Shown: piece after piece, positions 45,208 through 55,091 of the stretch | How positions within the stretch are numbered: position 1 is the first letter of the stretch | Layout of the letters: the number at the start of each line of letters is the position of its first letter | Source of the DNA: Serratia odorifera | GTDB taxonomy: Bacteria > Pseudomonadota > Gammaproteobacteria > Enterobacterales > Enterobacteriaceae | NCBI RefSeq assembly: GCF_900635445.1 | Contig: NZ_LR134117.1 | Location: forward strand, 1,984,001-2,048,000 | Direction of reading: 5' to 3' | Length of the DNA: 64,000 bases | The notes under the pieces: model-generated | The model's database searches: none | What the model saw: the letters and a program-made list of their open reading frames with translations, nothing else | What the model was told of the DNA's origin: nothing | Program-made: the position numbers and the translations under genes

Positions 45208-45561
45208 ATGAATCAGTCGGCATTACTGCAATACTGCATGGCCAAGCCGGGCGCGGAACAGAGCGATCGGAACCAGTGGCAGGCCAGTCAGGTCAAAGTG
45301 GGCGAGGTGATGTTCGCCATGGTACTGGATCTCGATGGTCGTCCGGCGCTGGCGGTCAAGTCCAGCCCCGAGCAGGCCGAAAGCCTGCGTGAAAAACACC
45401 CTGAAATTGTCCCGTGCGAACATTTGAACAAAGCGCATTGGAATGCGGTGTTCCTTGACGGCAAGCTGCCGGATTCCCAGTTCTACACGTTGATCGACGG
45501 TTCTTACCAGTTGGCGCTGGAAGGGCTGTCCGACCAGGTACGACAGGAACTGCGTGCCTGA
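45208..45561 (+). CDS. yjbR: YjbR, MmcQ/YjbR family
   Basis: 117 residues, MmcQ/YjbR family of double-wing DNA-binding-like fold; AWxKPGAEQ-type start (YCMAKPGAEQSDRNQW) and HLNKAHWNAVFLDG are diagnostic. Role unknown. Same order as in E. coli (yjbQ, yjbR). Confidence 0.9.
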   Translation: MNQSALLQYCMAKPGAEQSDRNQWQASQVKVGEVMFAMVLDLDGRPALAVKSSPEQAESLREKHPEIVPCEHLNKAHWNAVFLDGKLPDSQFYTLIDGSYQLALEGLSDQVRQELRA

Positions 45562-45718
45562 CTGCTACGGCAGGCGTTGACGCTCTGCCTCTCACTCAAT
45601 ACCCAATGTTCGCATGTTGTGATCGTCGTCGCGAGATGGGAACGTTCCCTTTTTATTGTGCGGCGGAAACCATTAGGCTGTCCGCCTGATACTTTTTTGC
45701 CAGAAAAGGATGCTGCCC

Positions 45719-46276
45719 ATGGCCATGAGTGAAGAGAAACGCAAGATGATCGCCGGCGAGCTGTATGATGCCGGGGACGAACTGCTACGCAGCGAGCGTA
45801 AACGCGCGCGTCAGTTGATCCACCATTATAACCATTCGTCACCTGACGAGGGTGCGCTGCGCAAGCAATGGCTGTCGACGCTGCTGGGTCAATACCAGGG
45901 TGGCACCATCGAACCCAGTTTCCGCTGTGACTACGGTTATAATATCTATCTGGGCAAGAATTTTTACGCCAATTTCGACTGCGTCATACTCGACGTGTGC
46001 GAAGTGCGCATCGGCGATAACTGCATGCTGGCCCCAGGGGTACACATCTATACCGCAACCCATCCGCTGGACGCGGCGACCCGAGTCGGCGGCGACGAAT
46101 TCGGCAAGCCGGTGACCATTGGCCACAACGTGTGGATCGGCGGGCGAGCGGTGATCAATCCCGGCGTAACGCTGGGCGATAACGTGGTGGTGGCATCCGG
46201 TGCGGTGGTGACCAAAGACGTGCCGGACAATGCGGTGGTGGGCGGCAATCCGGCGCGCATCCTGAAAATGCTGTAG
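45719..46276 (+). CDS. maa: maltose/sugar O-acetyltransferase
   Basis: A left-handed beta-helix acetyltransferase that uses acetyl-CoA. 185 residues; the N-terminal MIAGELYDAGDELL block is the Maa/NodL signature, and hexapeptide repeats run from GYNIYLGKNFYANFDC to NVVVASGAVVTKDVPDN. The catalytic His is in YTATHPLD. The start at 45719 follows AAGGA. It acetylates sugars such as maltose or glucose, perhaps for overflow export. Confidence 0.85.
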   Translation: MAMSEEKRKMIAGELYDAGDELLRSERKRARQLIHHYNHSSPDEGALRKQWLSTLLGQYQGGTIEPSFRCDYGYNIYLGKNFYANFDCVILDVCEVRIGDNCMLAPGVHIYTATHPLDAATRVGGDEFGKPVTIGHNVWIGGRAVINPGVTLGDNVVVASGAVVTKDVPDNAVVGGNPARILKML

Positions 46277-46278
46277 CG

Positions 46279-46307
46279 GAAAAATGCGGGCACCGCCAGG
46301 GTGCCCG
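46279..46307 (-). terminator. terminator of uvrA
   Basis: CGGGCACC and GGTGCCCG around a five-base loop; on the minus strand it is followed by a run of five T. It also lies behind maa on the plus strand. Confidence 0.65.
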
Positions 46308-46313
46308 GAGTGA

Positions 46314-49145
46314 TTATTTCTTGGCCAGCAACGGCTGCAAGAAGCGTGCGGTGTGCGATGCCTTGCATTTGGCCACGGTGTCTGGCGTGCCGGACACCAG
46401 GATCTCGCCGCCGCCGCTACCGCCTTCTGGTCCCAGGTCGACAATCCAGTCCGCGGTTTTTATCACGTCGAGGTTGTGCTCAATCACCACGATGGTGTTG
46501 CCCTGATCGCGCAATTGGTGCAGTACCGCCAGCAGTTGCTGGATATCGGCGAAATGCAGCCCGGTGGTCGGTTCATCGAGAATATACAGCGTCTGGCCGG
46601 TGCCGCGTTTCGACAGTTCACGTGCCAGCTTGACGCGCTGCGCTTCGCCACCGGACAGCGTGGTGGCCGACTGGCCGAGACGAATGTAAGACAGGCCGAC
46701 GTCCATCAGGGTTTGCAGCTTGCGCGCCAGCGCCGGCACCGCGTCGAAGAAGTCACGCGCTTCTTCGATGGTCATTTCCAGCACTTCGTGGATGCTTTTG
46801 CCTTTGTATTTGATCTCCAGCGTTTCGCGGTTATAGCGTTTGCCTTTGCACTGATCGCACGGCACGTAGATATCCGGCAGGAAGTGCATTTCCACCTTGA
46901 TCACGCCGTCGCCCTGACAGGCTTCGCAGCGCCCGCCCTTGACATTAAAGCTGAAACGGCCAGGGTTATAGCCGCGGCTGCGCGATTCCGGCACGCCGGC
47001 GAACAGCTCGCGCACCGGGGTAAAAATACCGGTGTAGGTCGCCGGGTTGGAGCGCGGGGTTCGGCCGATCGGACTTTGATCGATGTCGATCACCTTGTCG
47101 AAATGCTCCAGACCGCTGACGTCGCGGTAAGGCGCCGGTTCGGCAATGGTCGCGCCATTCAACTGGCGTTGGGCGATCGGGAACAGCGTGTCGTTGATCA
47201 GCGTCGACTTACCCGAACCGGATACGCCGGTAATACAGGTGAACAGTCCCACCGGCAGCGTCAGCGTCACGTCTTTCAGGTTGTTGCCGCGTGCACCGCT
47301 CAGTTTCAGCACCTTGGCCGGATCGGCTGGCACGCGCTGTTGCGGGATGGCAATTTCGCGCTTGCCGCTGAGGAACTGGCCGGTAAGCGACTCCGGCTGC
47401 GCCATGATGTCGTCGACGGTGCCTTCCGCCACCACCTGACCGCCGTGTACGCCGGCACCGGGGCCGATGTCGATCACATGATCGGCGGCGCGGATTGCGT
47501 CTTCGTCATGCTCAACCACGATCACCGTGTTGCCGAGATTGCGCAGATGGATCAGCGTTTCCAGCAGCCGTTCGTTATCGCGCTGGTGCAAACCGATCGA
47601 CGGTTCGTCCAGCACGTACATCACGCCCACCAGCCCGGCGCCAATCTGGCTGGCCAGACGAATGCGCTGGGCTTCGCCGCCTGACAGGGTTTCGGCCGAG
47701 CGTGACAGGGATAGATAATTCAAGCCGACGTTGACCAGGAATTTCAGGCGATCGCCGATTTCCTTCAGCACCTTTTCGGCAATTTTGGCGCGTTGGCCGC
47801 TCAGCTTCATGTTCTGGAAGAAATCCATCGCATGACCAATGCTCAGCTCGGAGATCTCCGGCAACGTGGTGTCTTCGACGAACACGTTGCGGGCTTCTTC
47901 ACGCAGGCGGGTACCGCTGCACGAGGCGCACGGACGGTTGCTGATGAACTTCGCCAGTTCTTCACGCACCGCGCTGGACTCGGTTTCCTTGTAGCGGCGT
48001 TCCATATTATGTAGCACGCCTTCGAACGGATGCCGGCGCACGGTAGTGTCGCCGCGGTCGTTGATGTATTTGAATTCGATCGATTCTTTGCCTGAGCCGC
48101 CAAGCACCGCTTTCTGCACCTCGGCGCTCAGGGTATTGAACGGCGCTTCCACGTCGAACTGATAATGCTCCGCCAGCGAACGCAGCATCTGGAAATAGTA
48201 GAAGTTACGGCGATCCCAGCCACGGATCGCGCCGCCAGCCAGCGACAGTTCCGGGTTCTGCACCACGCGATCGGGGTCGAAGAACTGTTGTACGCCCAGA
48301 CCGTCGCAGGTCGGGCAGGCACCGGCCGGGTTATTGAAGGAAAACAGCCGGGGTTCCAGCTCACGCATGCTATAGCCGCAGATCGGGCAGGCGAAGTTGG
48401 CCGAAAACAGCAGCTCATCGGCTTTCGGGTCATCCATATCGGCCACGACTGCGGTGCCGCCGGACAGCTCCAGCGCGGTTTCGAACGACTCGGCCAGGCG
48501 TTGGGCCAGATCTTCTCGTACCTTGAAGCGATCGACCACCACTTCAATAGTGTGTTTCTTTTGCAGTTCGAGTTTCGGAGGATCGGAAAGATCGCACACT
48601 TCGCCGTCGATGCGGGCGCGGATGTACCCCTGCGACGCCAGGTTTTCCAGCGTTTTGGTGTGCTCGCCTTTACGATCCTTGATCACCGGCGCCAGCAGCA
48701 TCAGGCGTTTGCCTTCCGGCTGGCTGAGCACGTTATCCACCATCTGACTGACGGTTTGCGCCGCCAGCGGCACATGGTGATCCGGACAGCGCGGCTCGCC
48801 GACGCGGGCGAACAGCAGACGCAGATAGTCATGAATTTCGGTAATGGTGCCGACGGTGGATCGCGGGTTGTGCGAGGTCGATTTCTGCTCGATGGAAATC
48901 GCCGGCGATAACCCTTCGATATGGTCGACGTCCGGTTTTTCCATCAGCGACAGGAACTGACGGGCGTAGGCGGAAAGCGATTCGACGTAGCGTCGCTGCC
49001 CTTCGGCATACAGCGTATCAAAAGCCAGAGAGGACTTGCCTGAACCGGACAAACCGGTGACAACAATCAGTTTGTCGCGCGGGATAATCAGGTTGATGTT
49101 TTTGAGATTATGGGTTCGAGCACCACGAACTTCGATATTGTCCAT
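46314..49145 (-). CDS. uvrA: excinuclease ABC subunit A
   Basis: Damage-recognition ATPase of nucleotide excision repair. 943 residues with two ABC modules (GLSGSGKSSLAFDTLYAEGQ at the start; GVSGSGKSTLINDTL near 640), zinc fingers (CPICGYSM, CEACQGDGVIKVEMHFLPD-region) and two signature motifs LSGGEAQR. Intact, ends LLAKK. It is divergent from ssb, with a shared SOS box. Confidence 0.96.
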   Translation of the reverse strand: MDNIEVRGARTHNLKNINLIIPRDKLIVVTGLSGSGKSSLAFDTLYAEGQRRYVESLSAYARQFLSLMEKPDVDHIEGLSPAISIEQKSTSHNPRSTVGTITEIHDYLRLLFARVGEPRCPDHHVPLAAQTVSQMVDNVLSQPEGKRLMLLAPVIKDRKGEHTKTLENLASQGYIRARIDGEVCDLSDPPKLELQKKHTIEVVVDRFKVREDLAQRLAESFETALELSGGTAVVADMDDPKADELLFSANFACPICGYSMRELEPRLFSFNNPAGACPTCDGLGVQQFFDPDRVVQNPELSLAGGAIRGWDRRNFYYFQMLRSLAEHYQFDVEAPFNTLSAEVQKAVLGGSGKESIEFKYINDRGDTTVRRHPFEGVLHNMERRYKETESSAVREELAKFISNRPCASCSGTRLREEARNVFVEDTTLPEISELSIGHAMDFFQNMKLSGQRAKIAEKVLKEIGDRLKFLVNVGLNYLSLSRSAETLSGGEAQRIRLASQIGAGLVGVMYVLDEPSIGLHQRDNERLLETLIHLRNLGNTVIVVEHDEDAIRAADHVIDIGPGAGVHGGQVVAEGTVDDIMAQPESLTGQFLSGKREIAIPQQRVPADPAKVLKLSGARGNNLKDVTLTLPVGLFTCITGVSGSGKSTLINDTLFPIAQRQLNGATIAEPAPYRDVSGLEHFDKVIDIDQSPIGRTPRSNPATYTGIFTPVRELFAGVPESRSRGYNPGRFSFNVKGGRCEACQGDGVIKVEMHFLPDIYVPCDQCKGKRYNRETLEIKYKGKSIHEVLEMTIEEARDFFDAVPALARKLQTLMDVGLSYIRLGQSATTLSGGEAQRVKLARELSKRGTGQTLYILDEPTTGLHFADIQQLLAVLHQLRDQGNTIVVIEHNLDVIKTADWIVDLGPEGGSGGGEILVSGTPDTVAKCKASHTARFLQPLLAKK

Positions 49146-49264
49146 TTACACTTCCCGTCTAGATGATACACCGTGTCCGTTTGAACGTTTTGCGGCGCTT
49201 TTGTGATCAATTGCGCAAAAAAACGGCATGGCCAGGTCGAAACGCATAATTATGACACAAAAAA

Positions 49265-49284
49265 ACCTGAATGAATATCCAGTA
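49265..49284. promoter_or_regulatory. LexA box between uvrA and ssb
   Basis: Read on the minus strand it is TACTGGATATTCATTCAGGT, one base from the E. coli uvrA box as I recall it (CTGG here, CTGT there). It would control uvrA and one ssb promoter. The change weakens one half site; it may be natural or a read error. Confidence 0.65.
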
Positions 49285-49421
49285 TATGAATGCAACAAGG
49301 TCGATCGCCGAGACAATTTTGGAATACACTATGCAGTTATCAACGCGGGTGTGGTTTCAGCCTTAGCGTGTTAAACTTACTCGTTTATACTGTGTAAAAA
49401 TCATTCATCAGGAGAGAGCTC

Positions 49422-49962
49422 ATGGCCAGCAGAGGCGTAAACAAAGTAATTCTGGTCGGGAATCTGGGCCAAGACCCGGAAGTCCGTTACATGCCGAATG
49501 GTGGCGCCGTTGCCAACATTACCCTGGCTACCTCCGAAAGCTGGCGCGACAAGGCGACCGGCGAGCAGAAAGAAAAAACCGAATGGCACCGTGTGGTGCT
49601 GTTTGGCAAGCTGGCGGAAGTGGCGGGCGAATACCTGCGTAAGGGTTCTCAGGTGTATATCGAAGGCGCCTTGCAGACGCGCAAATGGACCGATCAGGCC
49701 GGCGTTGAAAAATACACCACGGAAGTGGTCGTAAACGTGGGCGGCACCATGCAGATGCTGGGCGGCCGTCAAGGCGGCGGCGCTCCGGCAGGCGGCGGTC
49801 AGGCTGCTGGCGGTCAGGGCAACTGGGGTCAGCCTCAGCAGCCGCAGGGCGGCAACCAGTTCAGCGGTGGCCAGCAGTCGCGTCCGGCGCAGAACAGCAA
49901 CGCACCGGCGGCCAGCAGCAACGAACCGCCAATGGACTTTGGACGACGATATTCCGTTCTAA
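49422..49962 (+). CDS. ssb: single-stranded DNA-binding protein, frameshift at the C-terminal tip
   Basis: Binds ssDNA as a tetramer and recruits repair proteins through its last residues. MASRGVNKVILVGNLGQDPE and the OB fold are intact; the Gly/Gln-rich linker follows. After PPMDF an extra G at 49941-49942 changes the end; without it the sequence reads MDFDDDIPF and stops at 49962, giving 179 residues. As read the frame runs to 50111 with a basic, unrelated tail. Loss of the acidic tip is lethal in E. coli, so the extra base is more likely a read error. Confidence 0.93.
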
Positions 49963-50001
49963 AAAACGCCACGGCATTTTTTGGTCAGGTCCTATGCGAC
50001 A

Positions 50002-50028
50002 AGCCCCCGATATTCGGGGCTTTTTTTC
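50002..50028 (+). terminator. terminator of ssb
   Basis: AGCCCC-CGA, loop TATT, TCGGGGCT-type arm and seven T. It lies 40 bases after the true ssb stop, so the extended frame as read would run through it, further evidence that the frame is wrong. Confidence 0.75.
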
Positions 50029-50099
50029 GCCGCCATGGTCAGTCTTGGCCGCGGCGATCGCCGGTCGCGGCTAGGGTGAAACAGTCGCGATCCCGCGCT

Positions 50100-50600
50100 T
50101 TAGTCCGGTGAGGGACCACGCTCAATAAATGTCGAAAGTGCAATATAACTGCGTACCGAGCGAACCCCTTCGACGTTCTGAATTTCCATCAGGAAGTTTT
50201 CCAGTGATTCGGTATCGGCAGCCCGTACCTTGATCAGTACACAGCCGTCTCCTGCCACGGTATGCAGCTCTTCGACTTCTCGTCGACTGGTAAACTGAAG
50301 CAGGGCGCGTGTCGCGTTATAGCTGCTGGTATTAATGATCAGGAAGGTTAATAGCGTCCGGCCCAGCTTGCAGCCATCAAGTCTTGCAACGGTTCCCTTT
50401 ATGACCCCATCACGCTTCAGTTTCTTTACGCGGTCATGTACCGCAGGTGCTGAAAGGTTGACGATTTCGCCCAGTTCGCTGTAACTGCGCCCAGCATCTT
50501 CGGCCAGCGCGCCTAATATTTTTCGGTCAATCGCATCGAGTTCTGCCGGTTTGTGCCTCGCCTGCCTAATATCCTCTTTTTCTTTATCAAAGTCGGTCAT
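50100..50600 (-). CDS. Lrp/AsnC-family regulator
   Basis: 166 residues with a winged helix (LDAIDRKILGALAEDAGRSYSEL, then LSAPAVHDRVKKLKRDGVI) and a RAM domain (EELHTVAGDGCVLIKV). The first 18 residues are a charged extension. Divergent from the MFS gene at 50685, so it probably controls that gene and itself. Effector unknown. Confidence 0.82.
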   Translation of the reverse strand: MTDFDKEKEDIRQARHKPAELDAIDRKILGALAEDAGRSYSELGEIVNLSAPAVHDRVKKLKRDGVIKGTVARLDGCKLGRTLLTFLIINTSSYNATRALLQFTSRREVEELHTVAGDGCVLIKVRAADTESLENFLMEIQNVEGVRSVRSYIALSTFIERGPSPD

Positions 50601-50684
50601 GTAGCTTCACTTGCAGAATGAAAGTATGGATATAATTGATTTTACCTAATGATATTAATTCAGCAAGTCTGTACTGGAGTTTCA

Positions 50685-51860
50685 ATGCCCATCGCTCTGT
50701 TCGCGCTCGCCATCGGCGCATTCGGCATCGGTCTTACCGAGTTCGTCATCGCCGGAATCCTCCCTCAAATCGCTGCGGATTTTAGCGTCACTATCCCGAC
50801 CGCCGGGCTGTTGGCCACGACCTACGCACTGGGGGTTTTTGTTGGTGCTCCGCTTTTAACGGTGCTGGGTACCCATGTTCCCCGTAAAACCATGCTGATG
50901 GCACTGGCAGGCATTTTCACGCTTGGCAATATCATTACCGCGGTTGCGCCCACGCTGTCGCTGGCGATTGCCGGGCGTATTATCACCTCCTTCAATCACG
51001 GAGCCTTTTTTGGCCTCGGCTCGATCATTGCCGCTTCGCTTGTTGCGCCGGGTCGCCAGGCAAGCGCCATTGCCTTTATGTTTTCTGGGCTGACGTTGGC
51101 AAACCTGCTTGGTGTTCCGGTTGGTACCTGGCTGGCTCAGACCTTTAGCTGGCGGCTGGTTTTCTGGCTGATCGCAGGCATCGGTGTGCTTACTATTGTC
51201 AGTATCGCGCTGTTTGTTCCGCGCATCGAAAAAGGAAAGGCCATCGCCTTGAGAACGGAACTGCGCGCCTTTGCCGATCCCCAGGTTCTGCTGGTCATGG
51301 GGATTACCGTATTTGGTCCGGCGGCGTTCTTTACTTCCATTACCTATATCGCGCCGATGATGATTGAGGAAGCCGGTTTTTCGGCCGGTGGCGTGGCTTG
51401 GATAATGGTACTTTTTGGTTTCGGACTGGCGGTAGGAAACTGGCTTGGCGGCCGTTTCGCCGATCGCTCGCTGTTTGGCACGCTGTTGGTCACGCTGGCG
51501 GCCCAAGGGTTGGTACTGCTGGTTTTCTGGGGTGGCGTCGACAACCCGCTGATTGCCAGTGCCTCGGTATTCCTGATGGCTGCGTTTGGGTTCGCCACGG
51601 TTTCACCGATTCAGAAATTAGTCATGGACCGCGCAAGCCACGCCGGAGCGCCCACCATGGCGGCATCGGTTAACATCGGCATGTTCAATCTGGGAAATGC
51701 GCTTGGCGCGTGGGTAGGGGGAGCGACCATTGCTGCCGGTTTGGGTCTGGCTTCACCGAACTGGGCCGGTGCCATTCTATCCTTTATCGGATTGGGTCTT
51801 GCCTTGCTGGCATGGCAAAGCGCCCGCAAAAATTATGCACTGCAGGCGCAGGCTGAATGA
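50685..51860 (+). CDS. MFS transporter, DHA1-type exporter
   Basis: Twelve membrane helices in 391 residues, beginning MPIALFALAIGAFGIGLTEFVIAGILP with no periplasmic signal. GTHVPRKTMLMA is the loop 2-3 motif. The family includes AraJ and sugar or drug exporters. GGAG lies before the ATG. The divergent Lrp-type gene suggests an amino acid or related metabolite as substrate. The substrate cannot be set from sequence. Confidence 0.8.
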   Translation: MPIALFALAIGAFGIGLTEFVIAGILPQIAADFSVTIPTAGLLATTYALGVFVGAPLLTVLGTHVPRKTMLMALAGIFTLGNIITAVAPTLSLAIAGRIITSFNHGAFFGLGSIIAASLVAPGRQASAIAFMFSGLTLANLLGVPVGTWLAQTFSWRLVFWLIAGIGVLTIVSIALFVPRIEKGKAIALRTELRAFADPQVLLVMGITVFGPAAFFTSITYIAPMMIEEAGFSAGGVAWIMVLFGFGLAVGNWLGGRFADRSLFGTLLVTLAAQGLVLLVFWGGVDNPLIASASVFLMAAFGFATVSPIQKLVMDRASHAGAPTMAASVNIGMFNLGNALGAWVGGATIAAGLGLASPNWAGAILSFIGLGLALLAWQSARKNYALQAQAE

Positions 51861-51939
51861 GTGGTTGCTTCAGGCTAACGCGGCCGTTAAGCAAAAACAG
51901 CTGCGTTACCGATGCTGCGCCCTTTGCGCTCGGGCTCTG

Positions 51940-53292
51940 TCAGGGGCGGACCAATGCCGGTCGTTTGGCATTGTATTGCCAGTTATCAATCAAGAACTGC
52001 ATGCCCAGCGCGTCATTGCGATTTTTATCCGGCAGTGATTGATACAGCGCATGCGCGGCTTCAACCCGCGTCATATCCAGTTCGATGCCGAGCCCCGGCC
52101 CTGCCGGCAGTTCCAGATAACCGTCGCGGATCTGCGGCGGTTGGTGGGTCAGATGCTGACCGTCCTGCCAGATCCAATGGGTATCAAAGGCGGTGATGCG
52201 ATCGCCCGGCGCAGCCGCTCCCAGATGAGCAACCATTGCCAGTGACACGTCAAAATGATTATTGGAATGGCAGCCGGTGGTCAGCCCCCATTCATGGCAG
52301 AGCTGCGCCACGGTATGCGCATTGCGCAGCGTCCAGAAATGCGGGTCGGCCAGCGGAATGTCAATGGCGTTCAGTTGTAACGCGTGCTGGAGCTGGCGCC
52401 AGTCATTGGCAATCATGTTGGTGGCAACGGGAATACCGGTTGCACGCCTGAATTCCGCCAGCGTCTCTCGCCCGGAGAACCCCTGTTCTGCGCCACAGGG
52501 ATCTTCCAGATAGGGAACGCGCCCTGCAAGCTGTTTGCCAAAACCAATGGCCTCGTCCAGCGACCAACTGGCATTGGGGTCGACGGTGATGCGTGCCGTT
52601 GGGAAACGTGCCAGCAAGGCTTCAACGGTTTCCACTTCGTACTCGCCCGGATGTACGCCGCCTTTGAGTTTGAAGTCGCGGAATCCGTAGTGCTCCTGCG
52701 CCGCTTCTGCCAGCCTGACCACCGCTTGATGATCCATCGCAGGTTGATGACGCAGCCAAAACCAGGGGGCGCGCTGCTGCTCACCGCTCTGATAGTTCAT
52801 CGTGGTCAGCTTGCGATCGGCGATATAAAACAGATAACCCAACACCGGTATGCGGTCTCGCTGTCGCCCGCTGGCCAGCAAATCGGCCACCGGCAGCTCA
52901 AGATGCTTGCCGAGCAGATCCAGCAGCGCCGCCTCAATCGCCGCCGCCGCATTGTAGAATTTTTCGGGATTCATCTGCGGAATATGCACGCGATCGGTCT
53001 GCTCGCTGGTTTGCTGCCGGGCATCGCTGGCGAAAAGCCGACTGACGGTGGCGTTCATTTGGCGTAATGAACTGCCGACCACCTGTGGCGTAAATTTTTC
53101 AAGCAGCGACAGGGTTGAGGCATGACATGGACATTCTCCCACCCCGCTATTGCCCGCCGAGTCGCCAATAATCACCAGGATGCGAGTGAAATGGCAGTTA
53201 TGGGCACCGCCAATATTCAGCAGCATACTGTCGTAACCGGCAACCGGTACTACCCGCATGCTGTTAATGACTGGACTGTCGGGCATGTTCAT
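51940..53292 (-). CDS. glucarate dehydratase-like protein, enolase superfamily
   Basis: 450 residues. Marks of the glucarate dehydratase group are FKLKGG (catalytic Lys pair near 213), VDPNASWSLDEAI (metal Asp and Asn), YLEDPCG and the C-terminal HSNNHFD with the catalytic His. It has the GudX/GudD plan. It overlaps the transporter gene by 29 bases and is second in the operon. It would dehydrate D-glucarate or a close aldarate to the 5-keto-4-deoxy acid. The exact substrate needs assay. Confidence 0.75.
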   Translation of the reverse strand: MNMPDSPVINSMRVVPVAGYDSMLLNIGGAHNCHFTRILVIIGDSAGNSGVGECPCHASTLSLLEKFTPQVVGSSLRQMNATVSRLFASDARQQTSEQTDRVHIPQMNPEKFYNAAAAIEAALLDLLGKHLELPVADLLASGRQRDRIPVLGYLFYIADRKLTTMNYQSGEQQRAPWFWLRHQPAMDHQAVVRLAEAAQEHYGFRDFKLKGGVHPGEYEVETVEALLARFPTARITVDPNASWSLDEAIGFGKQLAGRVPYLEDPCGAEQGFSGRETLAEFRRATGIPVATNMIANDWRQLQHALQLNAIDIPLADPHFWTLRNAHTVAQLCHEWGLTTGCHSNNHFDVSLAMVAHLGAAAPGDRITAFDTHWIWQDGQHLTHQPPQIRDGYLELPAGPGLGIELDMTRVEAAHALYQSLPDKNRNDALGMQFLIDNWQYNAKRPALVRP

Positions 53293-54619
53293 TCTCCATC
53301 GAGTTGATTGCAGGGGGCGCTGGTTGGCGACGCAGCAACAGCCACAGGCCGGTGACCACCGAGACGCAGGTCAGGGCATACAGCCCGCCGGTAGTAGAAC
53401 CGGTTGTGAGTTCCAGATAGCCGAACACCGTAGGCGCGAAGAATCCTCCCAGATTGCCTACCGAATTGATCAGCGCAATCCCCGGCGCCACGATACTGGC
53501 CGGCAGCTCGGCCTGGGGCATGGGCCAGAACAGCGTTGCGCTGACTTTTGAACCGATGCAGGCCACGATCATCGCCAGGAAACCGAACCAGGGGCCGCCG
53601 AGGGTAGCCATAAAGGTGCCACAGGCGGCGACCAGCATCGCCAGTCCCAGCCATTTGCTTAATTTGTTACGGTGTCTATCGCCAAGTCGCCCGACAATAT
53701 TGAGCGCGACAATGGCGCACAACCATGGAAATGCGGTGAGCAAGCCGGTGCCAAAGCTGTTGAAACCTTGAATACGTTGAATGATTTGCGGTAGCCAGAA
53801 AACCAGCGTGTAACCGGTCATGGTCATGGTGAAAAAAAGCAGGCAGTAAACCAGGACATGGCGATCGGTCAACAGGTTCAGCTTACCCGGCGCGGTATAC
53901 TGCGCGTCACGCTCGCTGTCTTCCTGCGCCAGCTGTTGTTGCAGGGCCTGCTTTTCCGCCGGCGTCAGCCAGCGGGCATCGTTCGGTCGTGAAACCAGAA
54001 CCAGCATGGCAAGCAGCCCGACCAGCACCGAACCGCCTCCTTCCAGGAACATCACCCATTTCCAGCCGGCCAAACCAAGAAAATCATGCATCAGCAGGAT
54101 CGAGCCGGTAATCGGGCCGGAAAACAGGAAAGCCCCGGCGGTGGCACTTAATACCATGGCGGTGGCGCGTCCCCGATAGGCATTGGGTACCCACTGGCGG
54201 AAATAAAACAGCACCCCGGGGAAGAAACCGGCTTCCGCCACGCCGAGCAGAAAGCGCAGCACATAAAAATGGACCGGTGAGCTGACGAATCCGGTCATCA
54301 CCACCACTATTCCCCAACTAATCATGATGCGGGTTAACCAGACGCGGGCTCCGTACTTTTTCATCATCAGATTACTGGGGACTTCGAACAGCGCGTAGCC
54401 AATAAAGAATAGCCCGGCACCGAGTCCGAAGGCAGCGGCGCTGATGCCGGCGTCGAGCTGCAATTCCGCCTTGATAAAGCCGATATTGGAGCGATCTATC
54501 TGATTAATGATGAGCATTATCGCCAGCATGGGAATGATGCGTTTAAAAAACTTTCCGATGGCACTGGTGAGATGCGTCTCGTGCTGCTGGGATAAAAGCG
54601 GAGGCTGGATGGCAGGCAT
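53264..54619 (-). CDS. MFS transporter, aldarate/organic anion symporter type
   Basis: Anion:cation symporter family, 451 residues, about twelve membrane helices; NQIDRSNIGFIKAEL near the first helix and SRPNDARWLTPAEK in the central loop are typical of the GudP-like group. The pairing with a dehydratase suggests glucarate or galactarate uptake. No regulator lies beside it. Confidence 0.78.
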   Translation of the reverse strand: MPAIQPPLLSQQHETHLTSAIGKFFKRIIPMLAIMLIINQIDRSNIGFIKAELQLDAGISAAAFGLGAGLFFIGYALFEVPSNLMMKKYGARVWLTRIMISWGIVVVMTGFVSSPVHFYVLRFLLGVAEAGFFPGVLFYFRQWVPNAYRGRATAMVLSATAGAFLFSGPITGSILLMHDFLGLAGWKWVMFLEGGGSVLVGLLAMLVLVSRPNDARWLTPAEKQALQQQLAQEDSERDAQYTAPGKLNLLTDRHVLVYCLLFFTMTMTGYTLVFWLPQIIQRIQGFNSFGTGLLTAFPWLCAIVALNIVGRLGDRHRNKLSKWLGLAMLVAACGTFMATLGGPWFGFLAMIVACIGSKVSATLFWPMPQAELPASIVAPGIALINSVGNLGGFFAPTVFGYLELTTGSTTGGLYALTCVSVVTGLWLLLRRQPAPPAINSMENEHARQSSH

Positions 54620-55091
54620 TCGTAACCCTCTTCTTTTTTATATAATTAGCGAAGAGACTATTCGCCGACATCGGGCAGAGATATGTGTAAATGCACTAAT
54701 AATCTTGTGCATTATTTTAATGAGTTATGTATCAACGGCATAAATATGACTACCGCACGGGTGTTTAGTGGAATTGTGCGCTTATTCACAATTAATGGAT
54801 GAAAAATTATGCGATTGCATTAGCGGCCGCCTGGCGAGTTGGGAGCGAACGGCCTGCAAAACGTGGCGTGGCGGAGGGTTGACGTATCTTGCTTATCGAC
54901 CCGATGCGTTTGACACTGGCTGGCCTGCAAGGCCGAGGTATCAAAAACATCGCATAATGATAAGCTATGCGCACGTTAGATGTAGCGCCCGTCACTATGG
55001 CTCATGCCATAATAGCGCATCGCCGAGCCAACGCTCGGCTGATGTTCTTATCGCCCAGATTCAGCAGACGGGCCAATTTTTAGGAGTTCCC
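54620..55091. other. intergenic region, MFS operon to hemB
   Basis: About 470 bases without a credible gene. The first part is AT-rich and should hold the promoter of the minus-strand transporter operon. A perfect stem GCCGAGC/GCTCGGC with a four-base loop at 55022-55039 lies 52 bases before hemB. I could not fit it to a known riboswitch. The open frame from 54768 that runs into hemB is not a gene by itself. Confidence 0.5.

Noticed and set aside
46353..47684. 443-residue open frame on the plus strand across uvrA
   Set aside because: It is a shadow of uvrA in GC-rich sequence, with no ribosome site or family pattern.
54768..55091. Extension of the hemB frame by 108 codons
   Set aside because: The real hemB start has TAGGAG, and the upstream part has no family match and crosses a strong hairpin.
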